Shown one piece after another: positions 18,076 to 26,860 of a stretch of DNA of 64,000 nt. Position 1 is the first letter of the stretch; the number at the start of each line of letters is the position of its first letter. The stretch lies in NCBI RefSeq assembly GCF_023100905.1, contig NZ_CP064687.1, forward strand, positions 124,001 through 188,000, given 5' to 3'. A program made the translations under genes and the position numbers. The stretch is from Bradyrhizobium sp. 4 (GTDB lineage Bacteria > Pseudomonadota > Alphaproteobacteria > Rhizobiales > Xanthobacteraceae). The notes below the pieces were generated by a model. That model saw only the letters and a list, made by a program, of their open reading frames with translations. It made no database searches and was not told the DNA's origin.

Positions 18076-18521
18076 AAACTTCTCCGCGCAGAGTGCCTGT
18101 GACGGCTCCTTGGCGATCGAGCGCCGGGCCTAGGTGAGCCGAGCGGGCGCGCGCGAAGGCAGACCGACACAGAGTCGTGAAGCGCGGGGAGCTTTCTTGA
18201 CGTCCCAGAAGGCCATCGCGAGTCGCCCCTAGCTGCCGCGCAGGAGGCTGAAAGATCCGGCTCATCTTGAGCCCGCCTCGTCTTTCTTTGGCTACGCCAG
18301 ACTACGACGCCGATGTCGGCGCGATTGATGTCGTGGTCGGATTGACCCTTCTGTCGACGCATCATCGCTGGGCCGATTCATCTGTTTCGACCGGAAAGCC
18401 ACGCCGCACGGATAGCGTGTGCCGTTTCGTGCGGTCGCAATTGAGGAGCTGAAGAAACAATGCAGATCGATGGTGAGGCTGAAGGTCAGGCCAGCTCGAT
18501 TGGGAAAAGTTCCGATGGCAG
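18076..18521. other. Intergenic stretch between two CopG-like genes
   Basis: About 445 bases with no recognisable gene. Where related elements continue with trbB and the rest of the mating-pair operon, nothing trb-like is found. Confidence 0.45.
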
Positions 18522-18827
18522 GTGGAGCCGAGCTCGAACGAAGGTCTGCGAACCAAGAAGATCATCGTTCAGCTCTCCGAAAGCATCTTCGAGCGGCTTG
18601 AAGCCGCGACCGAACGCGCGGGAGCCGGCAAGAGCATGGTCGTCGACACGGCGCTTCAGCGTTTTCTGGCTCCTGCGCCAGCGGCCGAAGGGCTCATTCG
18701 TGAAACTCCGGACCGGTTCAGTGGTCAGATGGCAAGGCTCGAGCGCGAGGTCGCGATCGTTGCCGAGACAGTGGCCCTGCATGCGCGCTATCACCTCACC
18801 GTTACGGCGGCCAGCGACATTCCCTAG
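18522..18827 (+). CDS. Second CopG-like ribbon-helix-helix protein, short paralogue
   Basis: A 101-residue frame with KKIIVQLSESIFERLEAATERAGAGKSMVVDTALQRFL, which aligns with the RHH domain of the gene at 17653 (strand, two helices, basic turn), and then FSGQMARLEREVAIVAETVALHARYHLTVT, matching the helical part of the same protein. It stops before the C-terminal tail seen in the first copy, so it may be a 3'-truncated duplicate or a separate shorter family member. The start is uncertain: the ATG at 18522 lies eight codons before the homology. Probably DNA-binding if expressed. Confidence 0.55.
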   Translation: MEPSSNEGLRTKKIIVQLSESIFERLEAATERAGAGKSMVVDTALQRFLAPAPAAEGLIRETPDRFSGQMARLEREVAIVAETVALHARYHLTVTAASDIP

Positions 18828-19505
18828 ATGCATTCAGCAAAATACGAGGACTGGGACATGGTCATGACATGGCCACTCACAGACCAGGGCCTAATGGCGC
18901 GGGAGCCAACGCCGTGACCGACACCGCTCGCCAGCTCGGCGTGACGAAACTGACACAGGCGGGCCCATTGGCGTGCTTAGCAGCAGAAATATCGCCCTGT
19001 TCGCTTCCTATCCGGCGGCGGCTCGACTGCTTCGTGAGCCTGCTATAACCGGCGTGCCCTCGCTCGTGCTGACGGACCATGACCAGCTTCGCCCACGGCG
19101 CTTAAAGGAAATCTCAAAGAAAGAAAAACGATCGGACATAAACACCGGCGGTCTGTCTGGACCGGAACGCCCGCTGCGGCTGCCCCGGAGATGGATTCGC
19201 CGCGGGAAAATAGACACTCTGGCAAGTGGCGAGACATCGCACCGACATCGCGGCGAAAATCGTCAAAAAGAGCCGCTCCAGCGCTGAATACCATCACGGA
19301 GGCGGTTCCTCCAGCGCTGGCGTGGCGGAGCCAGACCAGCACAACTGTCCTGCTTCGACGGCATGGCGGCAACGTCTTGGACAATCAACAAGCAACGACG
19401 ACTGTGGTGAAGTTCATACTCGACTTTGGAATCAGCTAGTAGTCTCTTTGAGGGGTTCACCGTGCTTTCTCTGCTACCATTCTTTGCGCCTTCCGGAGTC
19501 GCCAA
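18828..19505. other. Gene-poor stretch at the end of the transfer module
   Basis: About 680 bases. Several short overlapping frames exist on both strands but none shows a family pattern. This is the most likely right edge of the ICE-derived segment; no attachment-site repeat could be identified by eye. Confidence 0.4.
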
Positions 19506-19706
19506 GTGTTGGACGCAACGACCACTGCGCTTTTGCGTGCTGTTCTTGAGGAGGTTTGCGACAGTCTGCCTCGCAGCGAAACCGGCACTCGGGCCCATGT
19601 CGCTTCCAAGATCTTGGAGGCCGCCAACAGAGGTGAGATCACGGTGAACCGCCTTCGGCAGGTCGGCATGGAAGCTCTTCGCTCCGCGCCAACGATGTGG
19701 CGGTAG
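19506..19706 (+). CDS. Small conserved helical protein of unknown function
   Basis: A 66-residue frame from TTG at 19506: LDATTTALLRAVLEEVCDSLP, then GTRAHVASKILEAANRGEITVNRLRQVGMEALRSAPTMWR. The regular pattern of hydrophobic and polar residues, the compact helical prediction and the conserved-looking end (RSAPTMWR) point to a real small gene; proteins of this style recur in Bradyrhizobium genomes. No function is known. A start two bases upstream in another frame is not compatible, so the TTG is accepted with caution. Confidence 0.5.
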   Translation: MLDATTTALLRAVLEEVCDSLPRSETGTRAHVASKILEAANRGEITVNRLRQVGMEALRSAPTMWR

Positions 19707-19732
19707 ATGCAGACAACTCTGATAGCGCTCAT

Positions 19733-20149
19733 GTGAATTTCCAGGTCACGGTGTTGAAGATCCTTGTCGGCTACCCGGACGGGTTCGCATCCATGCCGGA
19801 TCTCAAGCGAGACATGGCCATTTTGGCCACGAGCGGTCCGGATTGGGCGGCGCGCACCAAGAGAATGGGCGCCCGCGTGCCCGAGCTCGATCTTTTTTCG
19901 CAGCGACTCGTCGAGCGAGTGAATCGAGGGTGGCGCATCACGGACAAGGGACGAGCGGTGCTCGAGCTGATGGAGCCGCGGCCGAGCACGGGCCAAGTCC
20001 AGCGAGAGGACCCGAGAGCTCCTGAGCTGCCATCGCCAGTGCCGGCACGATCCCTTTCTGTCGAACTACGCCGGCGCGAGCCCGAACGACTGGGGCGGCG
20101 CCGGTCCTCTAAGAGCCGATCGTGCGCACCGCACTCTCCGACTATGTAG
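19733..20149 (+). CDS. Hypothetical protein, possibly winged-helix
   Basis: A 138-residue frame from GTG at 19733: NFQVTVLKILVGYPDGFASMPDLKRDMAILATSG, then WAARTKRMGARVPELDLFSQRLVERVNRGWRITDKGRAVLELME. The helix-helix-wing layout with WRITDKGRAVLEL resembles a restriction-associated or Mrr-N-type winged helix, found as a stand-alone small protein in Bradyrhizobium. The C-terminal 45 residues are low-complexity and could reflect a frameshift past the true end. It follows the small gene at 19506 closely. Function unknown. Confidence 0.5.
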   Translation: MNFQVTVLKILVGYPDGFASMPDLKRDMAILATSGPDWAARTKRMGARVPELDLFSQRLVERVNRGWRITDKGRAVLELMEPRPSTGQVQREDPRAPELPSPVPARSLSVELRRREPERLGRRRSSKSRSCAPHSPTM

Positions 20150-20639
20150 GTGATCATGGCCGCGCCCCACAATCAGGTTGCCGAAGGAGGATTTTCGATG
20201 CCGTTGTGGCTTTCTTTTTATTGGAGAGCTGGAACGAGAAGTGCTGACATCTCAGCACATATCGGAGCACATATCGGGGAGAGGTGCTGTTGCTTCGATC
20301 AGCTCCAAGATCCCGGATGCGAGGTGCGCTGGACCTCGATTTTGACGCGTGAAGCGTCGGTCCTGTGTCCATCGTCCGGAACGGTGTCCCGACGTGTCCA
20401 TAGCCGGTAGTCGCGAGGCTGACCCATCTGCCGCTCTCGGTGCGGTCGTCCAGCTTCAGGTAATCGCCCGCCGCTTCCGCTGCGATGCCGTCCTATGCGT
20501 GCGGGCGCCAGAGAGGTATGCCGTTCTTCGACAGAGGCCTGATAGCCGCGTCGCAGCGCGTTGTCGGCGATCTGCTCACCACCGACATCAGCGAGAAGCA
20601 GGCAAGATCGATCAAGTACCAGCTCAGCATCGCTAAGCT
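20150..20639. other. Stretch without a supportable gene
   Basis: About 490 bases of overlapping short frames in both directions. A minus-strand frame is open through part of it and runs into the IstB remnant, but no further IstB motif can be assembled from it. Confidence 0.35.
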
Positions 20640-20760
20640 TCCGCTCGCCAACAACGGGCACCATCGTGGATACAGCTTGTGGCGATAGCGATAGCCAGAT
20701 GGGTCTTGCCGGTACCGGCGCCGCCCACCAAAACGGCATTCCGCTGCGTTAGCAGTCGGG
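20640..20760 (-). pseudogene. IstB-like ATPase fragment (IS21-type element remnant)
   Basis: Minus-strand translation in one frame reads LLTQRNAVLVGGAGTGKTHL followed by AIAIATSCIHDGARC, a perfect P-loop (GGAGTGKTH) in the context typical of IstB, the ATP-binding helper of IS21-family transposition. The similarity ends within about 40 codons on each side and no IstA gene is nearby. A short relic. Confidence 0.65.
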
Positions 20761-21650
20761 CGCATGCGCTGGAATCAGCCGAAGAAAGGGGGCCAAACGC
20801 GAGATTTCAGCGTGAATGCGCTGAGAGTTGCATCAATCGACATCGGTATAATACAACAATAGAGCTAGACGTCCGAAAGGCGCATGGTCAAGTGTTGGGT
20901 ACGAAATGCTCCGATCGGAAGCCGAGACGACACACTCAGGTGAGAAGCGAGATTGTTCGTTCCATTGCGTGCTGAGTTCATCGGGCAAGGGCGACCAAAA
21001 TTGTCGCTCTCCAAGAGATTAAGTCCGGCGAGGCTCGATCGTGGTCACAGACACTGCAAAAGACGGGGCCCGTCGTGTCCCATTCAATCCTCCGCTTGAA
21101 GCAAAATACATGTCCGTTGACGGCAGCCTCGGCGGCAAGCTGTCTCGTGCTGAACACGGGCGAAAGTGGCGCCTTACTCGAGCACGTCCCGCCGACACTC
21201 AACCAGTTCTTTTTGATCTTCACATCAACCTCAGCGGTACGCCCGGTTTACCGACTCTGCAAGGGAGCATGGGTTCAGGGTTCCAAAATGGAAGTTGACT
21301 ACGTGTGCAAGCTGCCGAGCTTCGCTCGGCATATGTAAGACACTACCTTATGATTGTGGCAACCCGCATCGATGTGGACCCGGACCCACTCGGTAACACA
21401 TGGGATGAGACGGTCCTGCCTTCAGCGTGGAAGTTCGTTGAGATAGTCTATAGTTCGCGTTCATCACTAGAACTTCGTCGAGTGCACGGCCATTGACTGG
21501 GTGGGCTGAATAGCCGATCCGGGCGAGGCGGAGATTGGCGTGCATCACGACCTCTTGCACGCGACGCCTCCAACCCAATTCTTTCGTTGTCCGCGAAAGC
21601 GTCGCTTGTGCCTTCAAATTGACCAGCGAGGCGAAGCATCAGATTCAACC
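20761..21650. other. Gene debris without recognised genes
   Basis: About 890 bases. Open frames on both strands of 60-90 codons exist but I could not attach any family to them. Base and codon use look like decayed coding sequence and not like a structured repeat. Confidence 0.35.
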
Positions 21651-21755
21651 TTAGTTCGCGCACGAGGAGACTTGCGGCTCGCGCACGGCTCGGCCGATGT
21701 CGCCGCAACCGCCGGAAATCACGGTGATGCGTCCTGAGAGACCGAGGCCGTTCAT
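21651..21755 (-). pseudogene. Short-chain dehydrogenase, N-terminal fragment
   Basis: Minus strand from the ATG at 21755: MNGLGLSGRITVISGGCGDIGRAVRE, the first strand, turn and helix of an SDR Rossmann fold, with SGGCGDIG in place of the usual TGGxxGIG nucleotide-binding turn. The reading stops after 34 codons and the rest of the enzyme is not found. A 5' relic; the call rests on one motif. Confidence 0.4.
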
Positions 21756-21861
21756 GCCGTCGCCTTTCTGTCTGTCGCGCCGGCGACGATGGCGCAATCC
21801 GCGCCCAGCGCAAGTCCCCCATTCCTCCGCCCAAGCTTGGGAAGCCTAGTCATTTCGAATT

Positions 21862-22047
21862 TCACGGTCCTCCGGCAACCACGCACGAACCCGCGGAGAT
21901 TGATGCCACCGTCGCGATGGAGATCGATAGGGTAAATGATCGGCGCTGATGCCTCTTCAAGGTTGTCCGCAAGGGCTCGGGATCCAGAATGTCACCTTGG
22001 CTGAGAAGTTCCTCTCTTTGCGGTCTGCGGTAGATCGGGTAGGACAT
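21862..22047 (-). pseudogene. Unknown gene, 5' end preserved
   Basis: A minus-strand frame starting MSYPIYRRPQREELLSQGD with an excellent ribosome binding site (AGGAGGT, spaced five bases from the ATG at 22047). The reading becomes unconvincing after about 27 residues (DILDPEPLRTTL), and a plausible continuation in another frame (APIIYPIDLHRDGGINLRGFV) suggests a frameshift near 21960. Family not recognised. The strong translation signal argues that it was a real gene. Confidence 0.4.
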
Positions 22048-22190
22048 GGTTGACCTCCTGATTCACTCACAATGGGAAGATGGGACCTTGAGCCTCCTTT
22101 TTGGTTCAGATGCGAGGAATTCCGCACCTTAGGCAACGCCAGGACTGCAAGCAGCCCACCGAGTTTCTACGGCAACGAACATCTTAGAGA

Positions 22191-23096
22191 TTAGTGGGAC
22201 TCTCCGCGCTTCTCGCCTTGTGGAGATGACTGCACGTTTGGCTGTGGGGACGATGATGTTCCCGTCTGTGGCTCAGAGGTAGGAGATGGTGATATCTGTG
22301 TCGGCGGCGCTGGCTCCGCTTTCGTGTGTGGCGATCCAGCCGGAGGAGGAAGCAGCGGGGAAGAGGCGGGAGGAGCCTGCGTCTGCGAACTGTGCGACGG
22401 CGTCGAAGTTTCAGCTTTGCCTTCCTGCTTGTGCTCGTCTTTCCCGGGCGGCACGGGAATACCAAGCCTTAGCATTAGTCCTGTGGTCAGCACGGTGTTC
22501 TGCTCGGTCAGCTTGTTCACCACCGACGTGTGGTCGTGGTGCAACGCGGTGTACTCTTTTTCGAGCGATTCCACCCTCCACATCAAAAGGTAGATGATGA
22601 TCACTGCGCCGAGTATGAGCGCGGTCAGTGGCGTCCTCGCGGCCGCAAGAGCCCGATTAAATCCATGCCCACCTGCGCCCCCACCATGCCCACCTGCGCC
22701 GCCGGCAAGTCCCCCTTGCCCTGGCGAGACGTGCGCTTGCAAGGCTACGTTGCCATTCACGGTGTCGTTGAACGCCTCCGGCGCACTGAATTCGAGCACC
22801 GTCCAGAACATCTCGCTTAATAGCTCTTCCCCGCCGATGACGAGTAGTAACAGTTCGATGGAGCCATACCGCACGCCGCGTACTTCGATGCGGACGTCCC
22901 TCCAACTCCGATCCACACGAGAAATCTTCTGCGCGAGCTTTGTCCCGAACTCTTGAATGAGCGCCCGTTCATTGTCATCGGGTGCGGGAGATCGAGTCGG
23001 GCTGCTGCTCTGCCAATAGTTGGTCCAAAACTCTTTCTTTGTTGCACTGGGAGATGTGCTCGGCAGTGACAGGCGTACTACGGCCATCCTCTGCAT
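22191..23096 (-). CDS. Unknown membrane-anchored protein with Gly-rich linker and Pro-rich tail
   Basis: A 301-residue protein with a strong ribosome binding site (GAGGGGG) before the ATG at 23096. In order: a soluble N-terminal domain of about 130 residues (LIQEFGTKLAQKISRVDRSW, then DVRIEVRGVRYGSIELLLLVIGGEELL); a Gly/His linker (GGLAGGAGGHGGGAGGHG); one membrane segment (ALILGAVIIIYLLMW, about residues 167-182); a short coiled coil (VESLEKEYTALHHDHTSVVNKLTEQ); and a Ser/Pro/Thr-rich tail of about 85 residues. The layout suggests a cytoplasmic domain tethered to the inner membrane with a periplasmic coiled coil and an extended tail. No family recognised. Intact, and unlike the debris around it. 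Confidence 0.7.
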   Translation of the reverse strand: MQRMAVVRLSLPSTSPSATKKEFWTNYWQSSSPTRSPAPDDNERALIQEFGTKLAQKISRVDRSWRDVRIEVRGVRYGSIELLLLVIGGEELLSEMFWTVLEFSAPEAFNDTVNGNVALQAHVSPGQGGLAGGAGGHGGGAGGHGFNRALAAARTPLTALILGAVIIIYLLMWRVESLEKEYTALHHDHTSVVNKLTEQNTVLTTGLMLRLGIPVPPGKDEHKQEGKAETSTPSHSSQTQAPPASSPLLPPPAGSPHTKAEPAPPTQISPSPTSEPQTGTSSSPQPNVQSSPQGEKRGESH

Positions 23097-23349
23097 GTTA
23101 CCCCCTCTGCTTGTTCAGACTGCCATGGTCGGCGCACGGGCATCATTGCGACAAATTAAGAAGACGGCCCCGCTATTAGAGCAACGCTGGGCCGCAAGTG
23201 AAAAGCGTGATCCCACTTCACACATCGCAATGTGTCCAAGGAGCGCATTCTAGCGTGACGACCCAACATTGCATAGCGCGATTGTGAAGCAACTCACACC
23301 TCTTGGTAGAAAGCCTCTTGACTACCCCGGCGGTGACGGCATGCTTTGC

Positions 23350-23513
23350 TCGCCCAAGTCTCATGGGACGCCGCAGGTGATAAATGCTGCCGCGGCTGAT
23401 CTGCAAAACTTCCGCTTGCTTGGTGATCGACAGATCGTGCTCGCGGTCGATCATCGCTTTGCGCTCAGCAATCCCGCCTTGGTGAGCGCGCCTTCTAAAA
23501 AACTGGTCTCAGC
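23350..23513 (-). pseudogene. IS3-family element remnant: orfA 3' end and orfB 5' end
   Basis: Minus strand: SFLEGALTKAGLLSAKR, the end of an IS3-type orfA, then in a shifted frame MIDREHDLSITKQAEVLQIS with RGSIYHLRRP, the start of orfB, in the usual overlapping arrangement. Similarity ends near 23350. The remainder of orfA lies on the far side of the IS110-type element, at 25113-25365. Confidence 0.7.
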
Positions 23514-23730
23514 GCTGCTCGCTCCCTGTGGGATAGAAACGCATTGCCGCTAGACTGCGGCCGGAAGGGAGCGGCCGATATGATTTTGGTGGCATGTGAC
23601 CCCGCTAGAAAACCTGGTCCATGGGCTGTTGCGTACGTGAGAGTGGTGACGCCGTCCCGGCGATCCCGTCTAGGAATATGAATAAATTGCGTAGCCCAGC
23701 CCTTCCGCCGTGTCAGCAGGAGGATTGGAG

Positions 23731-25112
23731 ATGAACCGCAACAAATCGAAATCCAGGGCCGACCGCACGATGCCCATGGTGCACCCGAACGCGGCTGCCA
23801 TCGACATTGGCGCGACCATGCACATGGCTGCCGTCAGGGCAGATCGCGCACCTGAGCCAGTACGCAGCTTTGGTACCTTCACGGCTGATCTGCATCGGCT
23901 GGTCGACTGGTTTCAGAATGCGGCGTCGAGACCGCCGTCATGGAATCGACCAGTGTCTACTGGATCCCGATCTTCGAGCTTCTCGATGCACGGGGGTTCA
24001 CTGTGTTTCTTGTCAACGCGCGCGATGCCAAGCACGTGCCGGGGCGCAAGACCGATGTCAGCGACGCGCAGTGGCTGCAGCGGCTCCATTCGTTCGGGTT
24101 GCTGCGAGCCGGCTTTCGACCCAAAGGGCAGATTGCCGAACTGCGAGCCTACGTGCGTCAGCGGGAGCTTCTGCTGGAGTACGCGGCTTCACACATCCAG
24201 CATATGCAGAAAGCATTGACTGAGATGAATCTTCAACTCCACCACGTTGTGGCCGACATCACCGGTGCGACCGGCCTGGGCATCATTCGCGCGATCCTTG
24301 CCGGCGAGCGCGACCCTGAGGCGCTGGCGTGCTTACGCCATTACAGCTGCCACTCCAGCGCCGAGGCGATCGCGAAGGCGCTCACCGGTAGCTACCGTGC
24401 CGAGCATCTGTTATGCGCTCGATCAGGCACTCGCCCTTTACGACGCCTATCGCGAGAAGGCATCAGCCTGCGATGTCCGGATCGAAGCTGTGTTGAAGGA
24501 ACTCAGCACCCACAGGGGTCGTGATCATGGATCAGCACCGCCAGTCTCGCGGCGTCGGAACAGAACCGATCAGGCGAACGCTCTGGCTTTCGACATGCGG
24601 GCGGCGCTGTTCGTGTTGCTCGGAAAGGACATCACTATGATCGACGGCCTCGGCCCTTACCTTTCGCTGAAGTTGATCGCGGAATGCGGCGACGACCTTA
24701 CCTCATGGCCAAGTGCAAAGCATTTTACCTCCTGGCTGGGGTTGGCTCCGAGCAATAAGATCTCCGGCGGCAAAGTGCTCTCGTCACGAACGCGCCGATC
24801 CGGCGGTCGGGCCGCGGCTCTTCTGCGCCTCGCTGCCGTCACCGTCGGACGCACTGACACCGCGCTCGGCGCCTTTTACAGGCGCCTCTCGTCCCGCATC
24901 GGCAAGGCCAAGGCGGTGACCGCCACGGCCCGCAAGATCGCAGTCCTATTCTACAACGCGGTGCGACACGGAATGGAGTATGTCGATCCGGGGGCTCATC
25001 CTACGAGACGCGCTACCGCACGCGGGTCGTCAACAATCTGCATCGGCGTGCCAAGGCATTCGGGTTTGTTCTCCAGCCCGTGTTGCCGAAAGCTGGTGCT
25101 GCCGTTTCTTAG
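23731..25112 (+). pseudogene. IS110/IS1111-family transposase, three frameshifts
   Basis: Starts at the ATG at 23731 after AGGAGGATTGGAG: MVHPNAAAIDIGATMHMAAV with the first catalytic Asp. It shifts near 23920 to ETAVMESTSVYWIPIFELLD, then NARDAKHVPGRKTDVSDAQWLQRL with the later acidic residues. It shifts near 24405 to YALDQALALYDAYREKA and, in the C-terminal domain, GLGPYLSLKLIAECGDDL with HFTSWLGLAPSNKISGGKV. It shifts again near 25000 to YETRYRTRVVNNLHRRAKAF and stops at 25112. Order and spacing are those of a full-length IS1111-type transposase of about 450 residues. It interrupts an IS3-type element. Confidence 0.8.
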
Positions 25113-25365
25113 GAATCGTTCTCCAGCGTCAGCTCTCCGATCTTGGCGTGCAGCGACTTTACGTCGATCGCAGGCGCGGCGGGCGCAGCACTGCCAGGTC
25201 AAAAACCTCCGCACGCGCCGCCTTCCAATTGGGCCTTCCAGGCCGTGATCTGATTGGGGTGGACGTCGAACTGCTCGGCCAGTTGAGCGATCGTCCGGTC
25301 GCCCTTGACGGCGGCAAGCGCCACCTTCGCCGGCGTTAAAGCCGGACCGTTGTCTTTCGATCACC
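25113..25365 (-). pseudogene. IS3-family orfA remnant
   Basis: Minus-strand frames read VALAAVKGDRTIAQLAEQFD and VHPNQITAWKAQLEGGA, the helix-turn-helix of IS3-type orfA. After a frameshift comes APAIDVKSLHAKIGELTLEND, the leucine-zipper region, which breaks off at 25113. The next expected residues FLEGALTKAG are found at 23513 on the other side of the IS110-type gene, so the two pieces were once contiguous. Confidence 0.72.
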
Positions 25366-25519
25366 AGGCCGCCGAATCCTTATGAGCACGCACTAATATC
25401 TATCTCGCTGTGCAGAACAATTTTCCAACGATTCAATGATTTAACGGATTTGCTGGAAAACAGGAAAGCGCGCGTGTTATAACCGTGGCGTTGTTAAACC
25501 TTTACCGGGCTTTGCCCCA

Positions 25520-26240
25520 CGCCGTTTTTGGAATACAACGTAGTCGACAGTGGTGAAATCAACACCTTCCTCGCCGGATGTTCTCAGAACCAGGCCACAG
25601 CGCGACTGCTGGCTATTTGTCTGGAACGCGCGTTGCGCAATGGGCCGGACGGTCTTCAGCCTCTCGAAAAATAAGATCCTGACGCACCGGGCTGGCTGCG
25701 CGAGAAGTTCGCGTCCGGCGTTAGGTTTCATCGCTTCGTGCCGAATGCCGCGCTCGAGGCGCGTGTGCGCCACGTTGCCGACTGGATCGAAGCTGCGCGG
25801 GTGAACAACGAAGAATGGCTGCAGCGCTGCGACGAGCAAGGCCGTCCGCTGAAGCTCCTTAAGATCGGCTCGCTCGCGCAGGCGATCGCTGAAGCCGACA
25901 AGGCGATGCGGCGGTTCGCTTTCAATGCGGCGGCCGCGCCCCATATCGACGGCGAGGGCGAAGAATCGGTGATGACGTTCGCCGACGGCAGCCGGATCGT
26001 GCGTCTTTTGACGCCGGCGGCGCTCGATCGCGAAAGCGCGATGATGGGTCATTGCGTCGGGCAGGGCGCGTATGACGCGGCCGTCAAAGACCGTAGCCGG
26101 ATCATCTACTCGCTGCGCGACGCAAAGAACAAAGCGCATGTCACTTTGACGTGAAGGCGGACGGCAACGAGCTTCTGCAGTGCAAGGGCAAGGAGAACAG
26201 GCCGCCGGTCCCACGCTACATGCCGCAGGTCCGCGCGTTC
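25520..26240 (+). pseudogene. PcfJ-like protein, frameshifted and truncated
   Basis: Frames joined in order read QATARLLAICLERALRNGPDGLQPLEK, then DPDAPGWLREKFASGVRFHRF, then a long clean frame from 25738 with ALEARVRHVADWIEAARVNN and the core ALDRESAMMGHCVGQGAYD with SRIIYSLRDAKNKAHVT. A further shift near 26150 gives FDVKADGNELLQCKGKENRP and MPQVRAFIE. The Cys/His-containing MGHCVGQGAYD block followed by IYSLRD is characteristic of PcfJ-domain proteins, a family named from an enterococcal conjugative plasmid and of unclear function. It breaks off at about 26240 against a nitrilase fragment. Confidence 0.6.
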
Positions 26241-26246
26241 ATCGAA

Positions 26247-26681
26247 CGCTCTCCATGTACGAGCCCTTTGCGTACGCGCTTGGCTGGGAGACCAACAATG
26301 CCGTCAGCAAGATTTATGCGGTCGAAAGGATCCTGTTTCGTGCTGGCGCCTTGCGCCGTTATCTCCCGGGAGATGGTCGAGGAGATGTGCGATACAGAGG
26401 ACAAGCGCAACCTGGTGCATGAGGGCGGCGGACATGCCGTAATCTACGGTCCTGACGGCAGTCCGCTCGCGGAGAAGTTGCCTGAAACCAGCGTAGGGAT
26501 CGTCTATGCCACTATCGATCTTGCCGCGATCGGCATAGCGAAGAACGCGGCTGACCCTGCGGGGCATTACTCCCGCCCCGACGTCGTTCGGTTGTTGTTA
26601 AATAACAAGCCGGCGAAGAGGGTGGAGCACTTCTCGCTTCCGCACGATGTTTTTGCGCCCGACCTGAACGGTGCGGAGTGA
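26247..26681 (+). pseudogene. Aliphatic nitrilase, 3' fragment with a frameshift
   Basis: Reads LSMYEPFAYALGWETNNAVSKIYAVE, then after one extra A near 26320 continues GSCFVLAPCAVISREMVEEMCDT, HEGGGHAVIYGPDGSPLAEKL and DPAGHYSRPDVVRLLLNNKPA to a stop at 26681. This is the C-terminal half of an aliphatic-type nitrilase. The catalytic Glu, Lys and Cys lie upstream and are missing. It differs in subfamily from the intact nitrilase at 44150, so it is not a copy of that gene. Confidence 0.78.
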
Positions 26682-26860
26682 AGCGACGACCGGAAGTCGC
26701 TTCGAGGAGCGCATGCACCGGGAGGGCTGTACCCGCGGACATTTGCCGCTAGCGCCGCGCTACTCGGTCAAAACGGGCATGAGCGGAAGTATAAGCGATG
26801 TCCGCTTTGCTCCCCGCGGCGATGCTGCTGCAGTCAACTGCGGCTAATAAACTGGCGCCT

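Noticed and set aside
22660..22735. Tandem short repeats rich in CCACCTGCGCC as a possible CRISPR-like or satellite array
   Set aside because: They are the codons of the Gly/His-rich linker of the minus-strand protein at 22191-23096; there are no spacers or regular unit lengths.
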